A model generated the notes under the pieces. The model did not search any database. It had not been told where the DNA came from and worked only from the letters and a program-made list of their open reading frames with translations. Of a stretch of DNA of 64,000 nt, positions 33,761 to 42,422 are shown piece after piece; the first letter of the stretch is position 1; every line of letters starts with the position of its first letter. The translations under genes were made by a program, and so were the position numbers. The DNA comes from CAZOEL01 sp964578835 (lineage in GTDB: Bacteria > Desulfobacterota > Syntrophobacteria > Syntrophobacterales > Syntrophobacteraceae): NCBI GenBank assembly GCA_964578835.1, contig CAZOEL010000004.1, positions 73,783 to 137,782 of the forward strand. The letters are read 5' to 3'.

Positions 33761-34574
33761 TCTTCACTTGACTCCTTTCCATCGTTATAAACGAAAGCCA
33801 TGAATCGAGAAACGCGCTCACTGCTTCGCAATTCGGCAAAAAGCCCTTTGCAGCGGTTGCATCCGAAGGGGGACCAATCTTGATCCCGATTCCGTCTTCA
33901 TCCTGAAACATCCTGAATACGTCCTCATCCGTCGCATCATCTCCCAAGTAGACCGGGAGCGTGTTCTTCGGCAATTCTGCGAGAAGGTCGCGAAGGGCGC
34001 CCGCTTTATTGCGTCCAATACAGTAGATTTCGACTCCTCCCTTGAATTTCCTGCATCGAAGCTCAAAAGGGGCAAGCTGTGACCAATCGATGAATACCTG
34101 GGCTTCAATCGTATCAGCCAGCCTCTTCGGCGCTCCACGAGTATGAAATGCAATGCTGCCGATCTTCTTTTCCACTCTTCCAATGACGCCATGCCGAGTG
34201 GCCGCTTCTACGGCTTTCTCCAGGCCCTCCAACTGTTTTGGGGTCGGGCTCAGCACAGTGATGTTTCCTTCAACGTCGACGGACTCATGACCGTGGCATC
34301 CGATAAGAGCAATGCCGGAAATTCCCAATAGGGCCATAATCTCACAGACCGGACGTCCCGAAATAATGGCTACATTGGAACCGGGAATGCTTTTCAGCTC
34401 TGACAACGCATCCCGGATTTCCGGCAGAGGATAGGCCTGCATAGGGTCAACCTTAAAGGGCGCGAGGACGCCATCGTAGTCAAGAGCAAGAAGCCTCTCG
34501 GGGAATTTGCAGATTCGAAGCCAGAAATCCGGCATCTCCCCAACTTGAACGAATCTCTCCGGATGCGATCTCAT
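33696..34574 (-). CDS. otsB: Trehalose-6-phosphate phosphatase OtsB
   Basis: A HAD-superfamily phosphatase that removes phosphate from trehalose-6-phosphate. Motif I is LLALDYDGVLAPF (nucleophile Asp in DYD), motif II VAIISGRP, motif III KAGALRDLLAEL, motif IV PVYLGDDATDEDVFRMF. ATG 34574 gives 292 residues; a TTG at 34616 and an ATG at 34535 are alternatives, none with an ideal ribosome site. The C-terminal 20-30 residues (GDQKTCSRFEPTAHSSEREQ) are an extension caused by the overlap with otsA. First gene of the otsB-otsA transcript. Confidence 0.92.
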   Translation of the reverse strand: MRSHPERFVQVGEMPDFWLRICKFPERLLALDYDGVLAPFKVDPMQAYPLPEIRDALSELKSIPGSNVAIISGRPVCEIMALLGISGIALIGCHGHESVDVEGNITVLSPTPKQLEGLEKAVEAATRHGVIGRVEKKIGSIAFHTRGAPKRLADTIEAQVFIDWSQLAPFELRCRKFKGGVEIYCIGRNKAGALRDLLAELPKNTLPVYLGDDATDEDVFRMFQDEDGIGIKIGPPSDATAAKGFLPNCEAVSAFLDSWLSFITMERSQVKNGDQKTCSRFEPTAHSSEREQ

Positions 34575-35192
34575 AGGTCCGGTCCATTTCCATTTCTTTT
34601 TCTGTAAGAGCTGCAAAGCTTGTCGACTACGGTGTTATAGCTCTATAGACCTTGGTCAGCATTCAGCCATTTTGCCTAGCGGGCCGTCAACATCGTTTAT
34701 TCCGGTTGATGCGGGCCCCCTCTCCCTCAGGGAGAGGGTCGGGGTGAGGGAAGTATTCTTTGGAAATTGAGGGAAGTATTCTTTTATAAAGAGGATCTCC
34801 CCTTGCTCACCCGGCCCTCTCCCTCAAGGGAGACGGAAAAGACTGCAACCCGAACATTCAAAGTTGTCGGTCCACTAGCTTTTGTCTACAAACTGAAGTA
34901 GAGACGCAGCAAGAACCATGCCGCGACAATTCACAAGCATCATTCTACAGGCTGCGAAGTCCTGCAGGCGTTGCCAGGACAGACTTTGTCTGATACTTTT
35001 AGCCGATAGGCTTAAGAGGGCTGCTGAATGTGCGGTTCAGCAGGCGTTCTCCTATGAGGAGCCGAAAGAGAACGGTTTCTCAATTGTTGGGAAGGTCCTT
35101 GGATTCTCGCCTTCGCGGGATACCGTCTCAGGCTCTTGGTATTTCTATATATTTTCTTACAGGCTCAATCGCAGAGGGTCAAGGAGAGGGAT
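34575..35192. other. Intergenic region with palindromic element upstream of the sigma-54 activator
   Basis: About 600 bases. It contains the palindromic repeat 34719-34834. A lone half-element GGATTCTCGCCTTCGCGGGA at 35101-35120 resembles one arm of the repeat at 47371-47461. Short frames at 34918-35241 are not convincing. Confidence 0.45.
34719..34834. repeat. Palindromic intergenic repeat (CCCTCTCCCT / AGGGAGAGGG type)
   Basis: The left end reads CTCCCTCAGGGAGAGGGTCG then GGGTGAGGG. The right end, on the other strand, reads CTCCCTTGAGGGAGAGGGCC then GGGTGAGC. The centre holds a direct repeat TGAGGGAAGTATTCTT at 34745 and 34768 (period 23). This kind of element is widespread in proteobacterial spacers. 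It could fold in RNA as a long hairpin. Confidence 0.6.
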
Positions 35193-36614
35193 ATGTCGAA
35201 CATTCTTATCATTGACGCCGACGAGAACTTCATCTCCATGATTGATCGCGAGATCTCCCGGATAGGACACGAAGTCACATCCGCTCGCACGATTCTGGAC
35301 GGACTCGAGTTGGCTGTTTCCAATAGCTTCGATGCGGTCTTTCTCAGTATGGACATGCCGGATAGGAAAGGAGCGGATGCTTTGCCGAAGCTTCTTGAAT
35401 GCTCATCTTCGCCTGAAGTGATCCTCGTTGCAGACTCGGGAGACCCGGACGAGGCCGAATTTGCCGTCAAAATGGGCGCCTGGGACTACATACAAAGATC
35501 CGCTCCGCCGAAAACACTCGTTTTAAGCCTGGTTCGCGCCCTCCAATACCGAGCGAAGAAGATCCCAAGGGCGCCCTGCGCAATCCTCAAACCGGAGACC
35601 ATAGAAGATATCGTGGGGAACAGTCCCCAGATGAAGCAGTCTATGGAACATCTCACGCTTGCGGCCCACAGCGACGCCAACGTCCTTATCTCGGGAGAAA
35701 CGGGCACAGGTAAGGAGCTTTTCGCATGGGCCATCCACAGCAACAGCAAACGAGCCAACAGAAGATTCGTCGTGGTCGATTGCGCTTCACTGCCTGACAA
35801 TCTGGTGGAAAGCACTCTTTTTGGGTACGAAAAAGGGGCTTTCACCGGCGCAGACAAGGCTCAGAGCGGTTTGATCAAACTAGCCGATGGAGGAACTCTT
35901 TTTCTCGACGAAGTAGGCGAGCTTCCTATTTCGATCCAGAAATCGTTCCTGCGCGTTCTCCAGGAACGGCGCTTCCGGCCAGTGGGAGGAACAGAAGAGA
36001 TCCATAGCGATTTCAGACTCATTGCGGCCACCAACCGTAATCTCGACATCATGGCGCACCGTCGACAGTTCCGAAAAGATCTGGTGTTTCGGCTTCGCGC
36101 GTTCACCATGGATCTGCCTCCTCTCAGGGAGCGCAAGGAGGATATTCGAGAGATCGCGGCGCACTACATGGGCAAGTTCTGCGAGTGCTATGGCTTTGAT
36201 AGAAAGAAGTTTTCCACCGACTTTTTCGATGTGCTCAACCGCTACGATTGGCCGGGGAATGTGCGGGAGCTTGTCAATGCTCTCGAAAGGGCTATTTCAG
36301 CCGCCAGCCATGAACCGGTAATCTTTCCGAAGCATCTCCCTATCTATATTCGCGTGAGCCTCGCCAGAGCTTCAGTCGATCCGGAAGCATCGTTAACGAA
36401 AGAACCGCAACTCGAATTTGAAGCCTATGAGGCGCTTCCCTCGCTCATTAGCGTTCGGGATGAGGCGATTGCCGAAGCCGAGCAGCGTTACCTGAAGGAA
36501 TTGATGAAGCTTACAAAGGATATGAACGAGGCTTGTCGCATATCCGGCCTATCGCGGTCGCGCCTGTACGCTCTTCTGAAAAAGTACGGCATCCCTTCAT
36601 GCTTCAGGATTTAA
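35193..36614 (+). CDS. Sigma-54-dependent transcriptional activator with substituted receiver
   Basis: 473 residues from ATG 35193 (AAGGAGAGGG upstream). N-terminal receiver-like domain (1-115), AAA+ domain with Walker A GETGTGKE (168-175), the sigma-54 contact loop GAFTGA (215-220), Walker B GGTLFLDEVGEL, and a Fis-type helix-turn-helix (ACRISGLSRSRLYALLKKYG). The receiver is atypical. Ser52 stands where the phospho-acceptor Asp should be (AVFLSMDMPDRKG), one acidic-pocket residue is Ala (IIDADE), and the usual KP motif is RSAPP. It is therefore probably not controlled by ordinary phosphorylation. It could drive sigma-54 promoters such as the one before flgF, but no link is shown. Confidence 0.9.
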   Translation: MSNILIIDADENFISMIDREISRIGHEVTSARTILDGLELAVSNSFDAVFLSMDMPDRKGADALPKLLECSSSPEVILVADSGDPDEAEFAVKMGAWDYIQRSAPPKTLVLSLVRALQYRAKKIPRAPCAILKPETIEDIVGNSPQMKQSMEHLTLAAHSDANVLISGETGTGKELFAWAIHSNSKRANRRFVVVDCASLPDNLVESTLFGYEKGAFTGADKAQSGLIKLADGGTLFLDEVGELPISIQKSFLRVLQERRFRPVGGTEEIHSDFRLIAATNRNLDIMAHRRQFRKDLVFRLRAFTMDLPPLRERKEDIREIAAHYMGKFCECYGFDRKKFSTDFFDVLNRYDWPGNVRELVNALERAISAASHEPVIFPKHLPIYIRVSLARASVDPEASLTKEPQLEFEAYEALPSLISVRDEAIAEAEQRYLKELMKLTKDMNEACRISGLSRSRLYALLKKYGIPSCFRI

Positions 36615-36925
36615 AGATGTGGCTGCTCCAAATCCGAGACTTCAAACGAACGAGTCCCCCGCGACGCGAATCAATCCTCTCGGAGAGGACTGAGTCCTGC
36701 CCGGGAGAACTTCGCGTCCCCGCTTACAACGCCATCTATTCATAAAGCTGTTCATAAAAGCGCAACGCTTCCGCACGAATGCAGCGCCCCCCGTCCAAGT
36801 CAAAAATCATGGCATGTGTCTTGTAAAATAAGGGCCTACAAGGAAGGGAAAGCCTTCGTCTCGGGAGGATAAGGCTGGGCGAAGGCGCAGCACAAAACCG
36901 AAGTACGCCAATAAAGGAGTAGTCG
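36615..36925 (+). other. Intergenic region upstream of the SH3 protein gene
   Basis: 311 bases. At 36814-36829 the sequence TGGCATGTGTCTTGTA resembles a sigma-54 site but again has GT at -12. TAAAAT just after it could be a -10 box. A 7-bp hairpin GCCTTCG/CGAAGGC (36853-36887) lies in the presumed leader. None of these is convincing alone. Confidence 0.35.
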
Positions 36926-37399
36926 ATGAGGGGAGTTATGCAGCTGGCTGTGACTTGCATAAGCATGGGGGTATTATTAGGGGGGGCCTTTCTCATGATG
37001 GCGCTCCCAGAGCTTGCCTTTGCAAAATGCATAGGCAAAGATCAGGTGAACATTCGCTCAGGTCCAAACCTTAAGAGTGAAGTCATTTTTCGCGCGCCGC
37101 TCGCTTATCCGATAGAAATCAAGAAAGAAGAGGGAGAATGGGTCTTCTTCCGAGACTGGGAGAACAACACCGGTTGGGTCTACAAGCCTCTCATCTCAGA
37201 CGCCAGAACCGCCATCGTGGTTGCAAAGAACGCAAACATTAGAAGCTTGCCGGGCAAAGAGCACAAGATAGCGGCGAAAGCCGGCAGGGGCGAGATATAC
37301 AAGGTGCTTGGCGTGAAAAACAACTGGGTTGAGCTGGGATACTATTATGGAAATGACAGTCTCGGCTGGATCCGCTCCGATCTGGTTTTTGGAGAATGA
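36926..37399 (+). CDS. Exported protein with two bacterial SH3 domains
   Basis: 157 residues: a signal peptide (MGVLLGGAFLMMALPELAFA, cleavage after AFA) followed by two SH3b domains. The first (about 38-90) has VNIRSGPNLKSEVIFRAPLA and WVFFRDWENNTGWVYKPLI; the second (about 97-155) has NANIRSLPGKEHKIAAKAGR and WVELGYYYGNDSLGWIRSDL. Such domains bind peptidoglycan or assist envelope enzymes. No catalytic domain is attached. The start follows AATAAAGGAG. It is a single gene ending just before the nested palindromic element at 37440. Confidence 0.8.
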   Translation: MRGVMQLAVTCISMGVLLGGAFLMMALPELAFAKCIGKDQVNIRSGPNLKSEVIFRAPLAYPIEIKKEEGEWVFFRDWENNTGWVYKPLISDARTAIVVAKNANIRSLPGKEHKIAAKAGRGEIYKVLGVKNNWVELGYYYGNDSLGWIRSDLVFGE

Positions 37400-38127
37400 A
37401 GAACAAGGAAGATCAAGCTTTATGAAGCATGATTCTCCTCTAAGGCAGCTCACAACAAATAACCTACCACAATTACTTCAGAAACACCCACCGTCATTCC
37501 GGCAGTCTTCAAGCCGGAATCCCGTTTTTTCGCGGGGCTGGATTCCGGCCAAAACCATGCCGGAATGACAGAACCCCTCTTCCTGGTAGGTTATTTGTTG
37601 TGAGTTGCCTAAGCTTCGGCTTATATTCTTCGCTTCTTAGGACGCAGGTAGTGAAGATGGAAAAGCTGCTTTGCTCTTTCTTTTAGCGCAAGAAAGGGAT
37701 CTTTCGCGGGAATCGCTAGAAAGATCCAACGGGAAGCTTCAAGCAATCAGGCTGTAAATCAGACATTATCGGGATAAGCTCGAGTGTGGAGCATCGCCCC
37801 CCGTCCTTCCCACCCATTTTTTCCGTCCAGTAGCATGCGCGAAATCACAGCGCTGCAAGGCGATCAATCCAGGATGGCCGAAGCAGAGGCGCTGCATGCC
37901 TGCAACCCCACGAGTTTCAAACGATTTGTAACTTGTTTAAAGATGATTACAGTTAATCGTATAGACAACAACGCTCATTAAAGCGGCCCCTTCGGGTAAT
38001 TCGCAGTCAATGTCCGGACGCATGAACCGTGCGCTTTTCCATACAACAACATATAGGTCCGATCCATGCCGCCGGAAACAAACCAGAGGATAACTCAAAG
38101 GACGAGTTTCACTGGAGGAGGTAAATC
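37400..38127. other. Intergenic region with a nested palindromic element
   Basis: 728 bases. The first quarter is the 174-bp element 37440-37613. The remainder (37614-38127) shows no coding frame with a ribosome site, except the start of the small gene at 38128. CGTATAGACAACAACGC and GCGGCCCCTTCGGG stretches near 37960-38000 show no recognisable signal. Confidence 0.45.
37440..37613. repeat. 174-bp MITE-like element with 29-bp terminal inverted repeats
   Basis: Left end 37440-37468 and the complement of 37585-37613 share 27 of 29 bases (core CTCACAACAAATAACCTACC). Inside is a second palindromic pair: CCGTCATTCCGGC at 37491-37503 against GCCGGAATGACAG at 37560-37572. A third pair is GCCGGAATCCCG against CTGGATTCCGGC. 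It is non-coding and follows the SH3 gene directly. The nested structure suggests one element inserted into another, or a composite MITE. Confidence 0.75.
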
Positions 38128-38340
38128 ATGGAAGAATATGACTATAAATCGCTTGGCCGAGGGTCAATTGCTGCGCAAGAGCCTACTCCAAGAGAGTCAT
38201 CGGGCGCACTCGCTTCTTCGGCCATCAACATCTATGCCTCTCCCGGCGGAGCTAGGAGAGGCAGGAGAGCAATCCGGAGGCTGACAGGGCTTCTGGTAGC
38301 CTTATTCCTTTTCATCATGGGATTTGTATGGGCTGCCTAG
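38128..38340 (+). CDS. Small tail-anchored membrane protein (70 residues)
   Basis: The ATG at 38128 follows GGAGGAGGTAAATC, a very strong ribosome site. The first 50 residues are polar, with a basic patch (GGARRGRRAIRR); the last 20 form a hydrophobic helix (LTGLLVALFLFIMGFVWAA) ending the protein. This is a tail-anchored topology with a positive-inside flank. No family recognised. It is followed after 59 bases by the dehydrogenase gene in the same direction and may be co-transcribed. Confidence 0.6.
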   Translation: MEEYDYKSLGRGSIAAQEPTPRESSGALASSAINIYASPGGARRGRRAIRRLTGLLVALFLFIMGFVWAA

Positions 38341-38399
38341 ACCACTAAGCATCATCCTTCCTATCCTTTGACAATTTTCAGTTTAAGGAGGCGAAAGCA

Positions 38400-39605
38400 A
38401 TGAAAGCAGTCGTATTTCATGGAGTCGGAGACATCAGGCTTGAGGATGTCCCGGAGCCGAAGATTCAAGATCCTATGGACGCCATTGTTCGCATCACAAG
38501 AAGCGCAATCTGCGGGACAGACCTCCACATGGTCCGAGGCACGATGGCTGGGATGGTCCCCGGGACCATTCTTGGCCATGAGGGGGTTGGGATTATCGAG
38601 GAAGTAGGGCCTGGCGTCAGAAACCTCAGAGAAGGGGATCGGGTGGTAATCCCCTCGACGATAGCCTGCGGGTATTGTTCCTACTGCCGGGCGGGTTACT
38701 ACGCAATGTGCGATAACGCCAATCCCAACGGAAAGCTTGCCGGAACCTCTTTCTTTGGCGGGCCAAAGATGACCGGCCCTTTCAATGGGCTTCAGGCGGA
38801 ATACGCAAGGATTCCTTTTGCCAACGTAGGACTTGTGAAAGTTCCAGAAGCTGTAACAGACGATCAGGCCATCACCATTTCGGATATTTTCCCGACCGGT
38901 TATTTTGGGGCGGATATAGCCGAGATCGAGCATGGAGACATTGTCGCTGTTTTTGGCTGCGGTCCGGTCGGACTCATGACCATTGTGAGCGCTCGAATTC
39001 TGGGGGCGGGACGCGTGCTTGCGGTCGACCAGGTTCCGGACAGGCTTGAGAGAGCCCGCAAGCTTGGCGCGGAGGTCATCGACTTCAGCAGGGAAGACCC
39101 CGTTGAGGCAATAAGAGAGCTCACGGGAGGCATTGGAGTGGACAGGGCGATCGATGCCGTAGGAGTGGATGCTGAGATGCCGAAGAGCGGTCCCGTCGCC
39201 GAAAAGCTCAAGAATGAAATGGAAGAGTACAAGAAGGAGGTTAAACAGATCGCGCCTGAAACAGCAGAAGGTTGGAAAGCGGGGGATGCCCCATCCATTG
39301 CGCTCTCCTGGGCAGTCGAGGGAGTAGCCAAAGCAGGAACGCTTTCCATCATAGGGGTCTATCCTCAGAAGCTCAAAAGCTTCCCACTTGGCGAAGCGAT
39401 GCACAAAAACCTCACCATCCAGGGAGGAGACTGCAACCACAGAAAGTATATTCCCATACTCCTCGATCTCGTTGAAAGCCAAGTGGTGGACCCATCTAAG
39501 ATTCTCACCAACTTCGAGTCATTCGATTCGGTGATTGAGGCATACAAGGCGTTCGACGAACGAAAGCCGGGATGGATTAAAGTGGAGCTCAAGGCCGCTG
39601 CGTAA
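38400..39605 (+). CDS. Zinc-dependent alcohol dehydrogenase (formaldehyde-dehydrogenase-like MDR)
   Basis: 401 residues of the medium-chain dehydrogenase family. Catalytic zinc ligands are visible in SAICGTDLHMVRG and LGHEGVGIIEEVG. The structural zinc site is ACGYCSYCRAGYYAMCDNAN. The NAD-binding Rossmann motif is VAVFGCGPVGLMTIVSARIL, with acidic Asp in VLAVDQVPDRLERARKLGAE. The layout and the long insert (MEEYKKEVKQIAPETAEGW) resemble glutathione-independent formaldehyde dehydrogenases. The exact substrate cannot be told. The ATG follows TTTAAGGAGGCGAAAGCA. Cytosolic. Confidence 0.88.
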   Translation: MKAVVFHGVGDIRLEDVPEPKIQDPMDAIVRITRSAICGTDLHMVRGTMAGMVPGTILGHEGVGIIEEVGPGVRNLREGDRVVIPSTIACGYCSYCRAGYYAMCDNANPNGKLAGTSFFGGPKMTGPFNGLQAEYARIPFANVGLVKVPEAVTDDQAITISDIFPTGYFGADIAEIEHGDIVAVFGCGPVGLMTIVSARILGAGRVLAVDQVPDRLERARKLGAEVIDFSREDPVEAIRELTGGIGVDRAIDAVGVDAEMPKSGPVAEKLKNEMEEYKKEVKQIAPETAEGWKAGDAPSIALSWAVEGVAKAGTLSIIGVYPQKLKSFPLGEAMHKNLTIQGGDCNHRKYIPILLDLVESQVVDPSKILTNFESFDSVIEAYKAFDERKPGWIKVELKAAA

Positions 39606-39802
39606 TATACTTAAATATGGAATTATTATCTCCTTCTTAGCCCAAATCACTCCGAGCCTGGAAGCGCATGATAAGGGGTTGCATACGCGGATAAAATATT
39701 GCAGACTTCTCTGCGCTCGAAGGATCGGTGTGGAGCTATAATTCAGTTGAAGTTCTGCCCCCATGAGCTGGACGCAAAGAGTTGATGGAGGAACGCGACG
39801 CA

Positions 39803-41629
39803 ATGGGAAGTAAAGAGGAGATCCCCGGCGATAAATCGAAACGAAATCGGGTTTCGCAGCGAGTGCTGCGTTCTCTCGACAGGATGCAGAGAAACCGAAC
39901 GCTCCGATGGGGGATCTTCAGCGTTGCAGCCGGCGCCGCAAGCGGGATTATGGCGTGTATCGTGTTCTATCTTTTGGAATGGACTACTTTTTTCGCCATG
40001 GAGAGTCTTGCTGGATATCATACTGTGAAGCCCGCTGGCGAGCATTTGGTAGAGATCATATCGGAAAGCCCCTTTCGCCCCTGGGTCCTTTTCCTTCTAC
40101 CCGCCATCGGGGGGCTCCTCTCGGGCTTGATTGTCTACACTTGGGCCCCTGAGGCGGAGGGACACGGAACGGACGCCTTCATAGACGCTTTTCACAACAA
40201 GCAGGGCTATATACGCACTCGAGTCCCCTTCATCAAAGGCGTAACCTCGATTATCACAATGGCGACGGGCGGGAGCGCGGGCAGAGAAGGCCCGATCGCT
40301 CAGATAGGCGCGGGAATCGGCTCCTGGCTGGGGAGAGTTTTCAAACTAGGCGTTCGAGAGAGACGGCTCATGCTCCTTGCAGGCTGCGCGGGAGGCCTTG
40401 GGGCAATCTTCAGGGCGCCTCTAGGCGGCGCGCTCACATCCATTGAGGTGCTCTACAAGGAGGACTTCGAGGCGGAAGGCATCATCCTCAGCATCATCTC
40501 CTCTGTCGTAGCCTATGCGATCTTCACTTCCGTTTTCGGCCATCAGGCTATCTTCGAGATTCCACAGGTTCAATTCGCCACGCCCCTGGAGTTCATATTT
40601 TACGCTCTTCTGGCGCTGCTCTGCACGCCCTTCGGATATCTCTACGTGAAGGTATTCTATGGGCTTAGAGATCACTTCTTTAGAAAGCTCCCTCTCAAAC
40701 GGGCGCTGATCCCGGCCTTGGGAGGGCTTCTGGTTGGGATCATAGGTCTCTGGAAGCCCCAGATTCTCAGCGGGGGCTACGGCGCGATTCAGCAGGCGTT
40801 GAGGGGAGAGTTTCCCGCCCTGCTCATGCTGACGCTTGCGGGACTGAAGATTCTGGCCACATCCTTCACCATCTCATCAGGGGGAAGCGGAGGCGTGTTC
40901 GGCCCTTCGCTCTTCATCGGCGCAATGCTTGGCGGCGCAGTCGGGCAAGTAAGTCATGAATGGTTTCCTCACATAGTCGGACACCCGGGAGCATTTGCGC
41001 TCGTAGGCATGGGAGCGTTCTTCGCCGGAGTCGCCAAGGCGCCCATCGGAGCGCTTCTCATGGTCTGTGAGATGACTGGCGGATACAGCCTGGTTGTGCC
41101 TCTCATGTTTACCTCCGTTGTCGCCATACTTCTTTCTCAGAAGTGGAGTCTTTATGAGAAGCAGCTTCTTAACAAGTTCCACTCGCCGGCCCATCGCAGC
41201 GACACTATAATCAACATCTTACAGACCATGAAAGTAAGAAGCGTATTGAGAAAAGACATTCCGGTCGCCTTCCTCCCGGAAGACATGACCTTCGCCGCCT
41301 TGAAGCGCTTTTTGACAAAAAGCCGCGAGTCTTTCTTCCCGGTGGTGGATGATTCTTACCACCTTCGAGGCATCCTATGCCTCTCCGATATCAGGGAGAT
41401 CATGTTTGAAGACTCCCTGAGCGACCTGCTCGTAGTGGGCGAACTGGCCTCTGCGCCAGTCAGCGTCAAAGCTGACGACAATCTCTATGATGCGCTCATT
41501 CTCTTTCTACAGACCGGTTACGGCCAGGTTCCGGTTGAAGATAAGGAGTCGGGAGTTATTGGAATCCTTCGTCTCGAGGATTTGATGGAAAGTTATCACC
41601 AGCAGATACAAACGCTCAAGGAGGCTTAA
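39803..41629 (+). CDS. ClC-family chloride channel/transporter with C-terminal CBS pair
   Basis: 608 residues from ATG 39803 (GGAGG 11 bases upstream; TTG/ATG at 39782/39785 are alternatives). The ClC core (about 30-440) shows EGHGTDAFIDAFHN, GGSAGREGPIAQIGAGIGSW with the gating Glu in GREGP, and SSGGSGGVFGPSLFIGAMLG. Two CBS domains follow (about 470-605), with VRSVLRKDIPVAFLPEDMTF and GIPR-like GVIGILRLEDLMESY. Presence of the gating Glu allows either channel or H+/Cl- exchange. Inner membrane. It fits the osmotic-ionic theme with MscS and the ATPase. Confidence 0.92.
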   Translation: MGSKEEIPGDKSKRNRVSQRVLRSLDRMQRNRTLRWGIFSVAAGAASGIMACIVFYLLEWTTFFAMESLAGYHTVKPAGEHLVEIISESPFRPWVLFLLPAIGGLLSGLIVYTWAPEAEGHGTDAFIDAFHNKQGYIRTRVPFIKGVTSIITMATGGSAGREGPIAQIGAGIGSWLGRVFKLGVRERRLMLLAGCAGGLGAIFRAPLGGALTSIEVLYKEDFEAEGIILSIISSVVAYAIFTSVFGHQAIFEIPQVQFATPLEFIFYALLALLCTPFGYLYVKVFYGLRDHFFRKLPLKRALIPALGGLLVGIIGLWKPQILSGGYGAIQQALRGEFPALLMLTLAGLKILATSFTISSGGSGGVFGPSLFIGAMLGGAVGQVSHEWFPHIVGHPGAFALVGMGAFFAGVAKAPIGALLMVCEMTGGYSLVVPLMFTSVVAILLSQKWSLYEKQLLNKFHSPAHRSDTIINILQTMKVRSVLRKDIPVAFLPEDMTFAALKRFLTKSRESFFPVVDDSYHLRGILCLSDIREIMFEDSLSDLLVVGELASAPVSVKADDNLYDALILFLQTGYGQVPVEDKESGVIGILRLEDLMESYHQQIQTLKEA

Positions 41630-41958
41630 CAGCGCAGAACGATTGCAATTCACATAGTCCCATAATTTAGCCGCCCTGCGAACAATTAATTCATTTATTC
41701 CCGCCCTTGAAGCCCTCTCATTCAGGCATTACGGTAAATAATAGGAACTTTATTATTCCCCTTTTAGGGGAGCTGTATGAGTGATGCGCCTTTCGAAAGA
41801 CCTTTAAGATTCTCGATGTCCTGGCAAAGTACGGTGGCGGAGCAAGCGCCTGAGGGCAACTTCCGCGAAAGCGCGCGCTTCCAATACTAACAATTTGATT
41901 ATATTGGATATAAATAAATATCGGATCTATTGCGGATCCGACAATCAAGGAGACGCAT
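41630..41958 (+). other. Intergenic region, possible 37-codon ORF
   Basis: 329 bases. ATG 41777 to TAA 41890 could encode MSDAPFERPLRFSMSWQSTV and so on (37 residues) behind AGGGGAG. This is weak evidence and it is not called as a gene. The AT-rich stretch 41890-41935 (ATTATATTGGATATAAATAA) is a likely promoter area for the following lipoprotein gene. Confidence 0.3.
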
Positions 41959-42312
41959 ATGGCGATGAAACGTCAACGCCTGGGAATGCTCTCTGGAGCA
42001 TTCCTTCTTTTATTTGTTGCTGTTGGAATTTTCGCTTGCACCGCCAATGGAGGTTACTACAGCAGTGGGTACGGGGACTACGATTACGATTCGCCGTTTC
42101 TTCTCTTCGATCATGATTCCGACATCTTTGATGATGACCGGCATGACCGCTTCCATCAGCGCCAATTTCACCGTCACAAAAGGTTCCATCACAGGCAGCG
42201 CCATGACGATCGCGATTTTGGGGATCTGGATGATGACAGGCATGACAGGTTTCGCCACCGCCAGTTCCATCGCCATCAGAGGTTTCATCACAGGCAGTTG
42301 CATGACGATTAA
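41959..42312 (+). CDS. His/Asp/Arg-rich lipoprotein with tandem repeats
   Basis: 117 residues. N-terminal signal with lipobox (LLLFVAVGIFAC, Cys27), so predicted to be lipidated. The mature part begins with a Gly/Tyr/Asp stretch, then two tandem repeats of about 33 residues rich in His, Arg, Asp and Phe: DDDRHDRFHQRQFHRHKRFH then HRQRHDD, and DDDRHDRFRHRQFHRHQRFH then HRQLHDD. The DNA repeats are about 80% alike, so the duplication is old enough to drift while keeping the pattern. Metal or polyanion binding is plausible but unproven. AAGGAGACGCAT precedes the ATG. No family recognised. Confidence 0.65.
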   Translation: MAMKRQRLGMLSGAFLLLFVAVGIFACTANGGYYSSGYGDYDYDSPFLLFDHDSDIFDDDRHDRFHQRQFHRHKRFHHRQRHDDRDFGDLDDDRHDRFRHRQFHRHQRFHHRQLHDD

Positions 42313-42422
42313 AAATCAGCGTTCAGGCGGCTACGGCGAAGCCAAACATGAAGACTTGTCAATCCTTGCGTCCTCATGAAAAGCAGGGAACAACAGACGG
42401 CAAAATTCATAGGAGAGGAAGG

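Noticed and set aside
36814..36829. TGGCATGTGTCTTGTA as a sigma-54 promoter for the SH3 gene
   Set aside because: Same GT defect at -12. Similarity to the 31365 site is probably chance.
41777..41890. 37-codon ORF behind AGGGGAG
   Set aside because: Too short and without family or composition support; mentioned only in the intergenic note.
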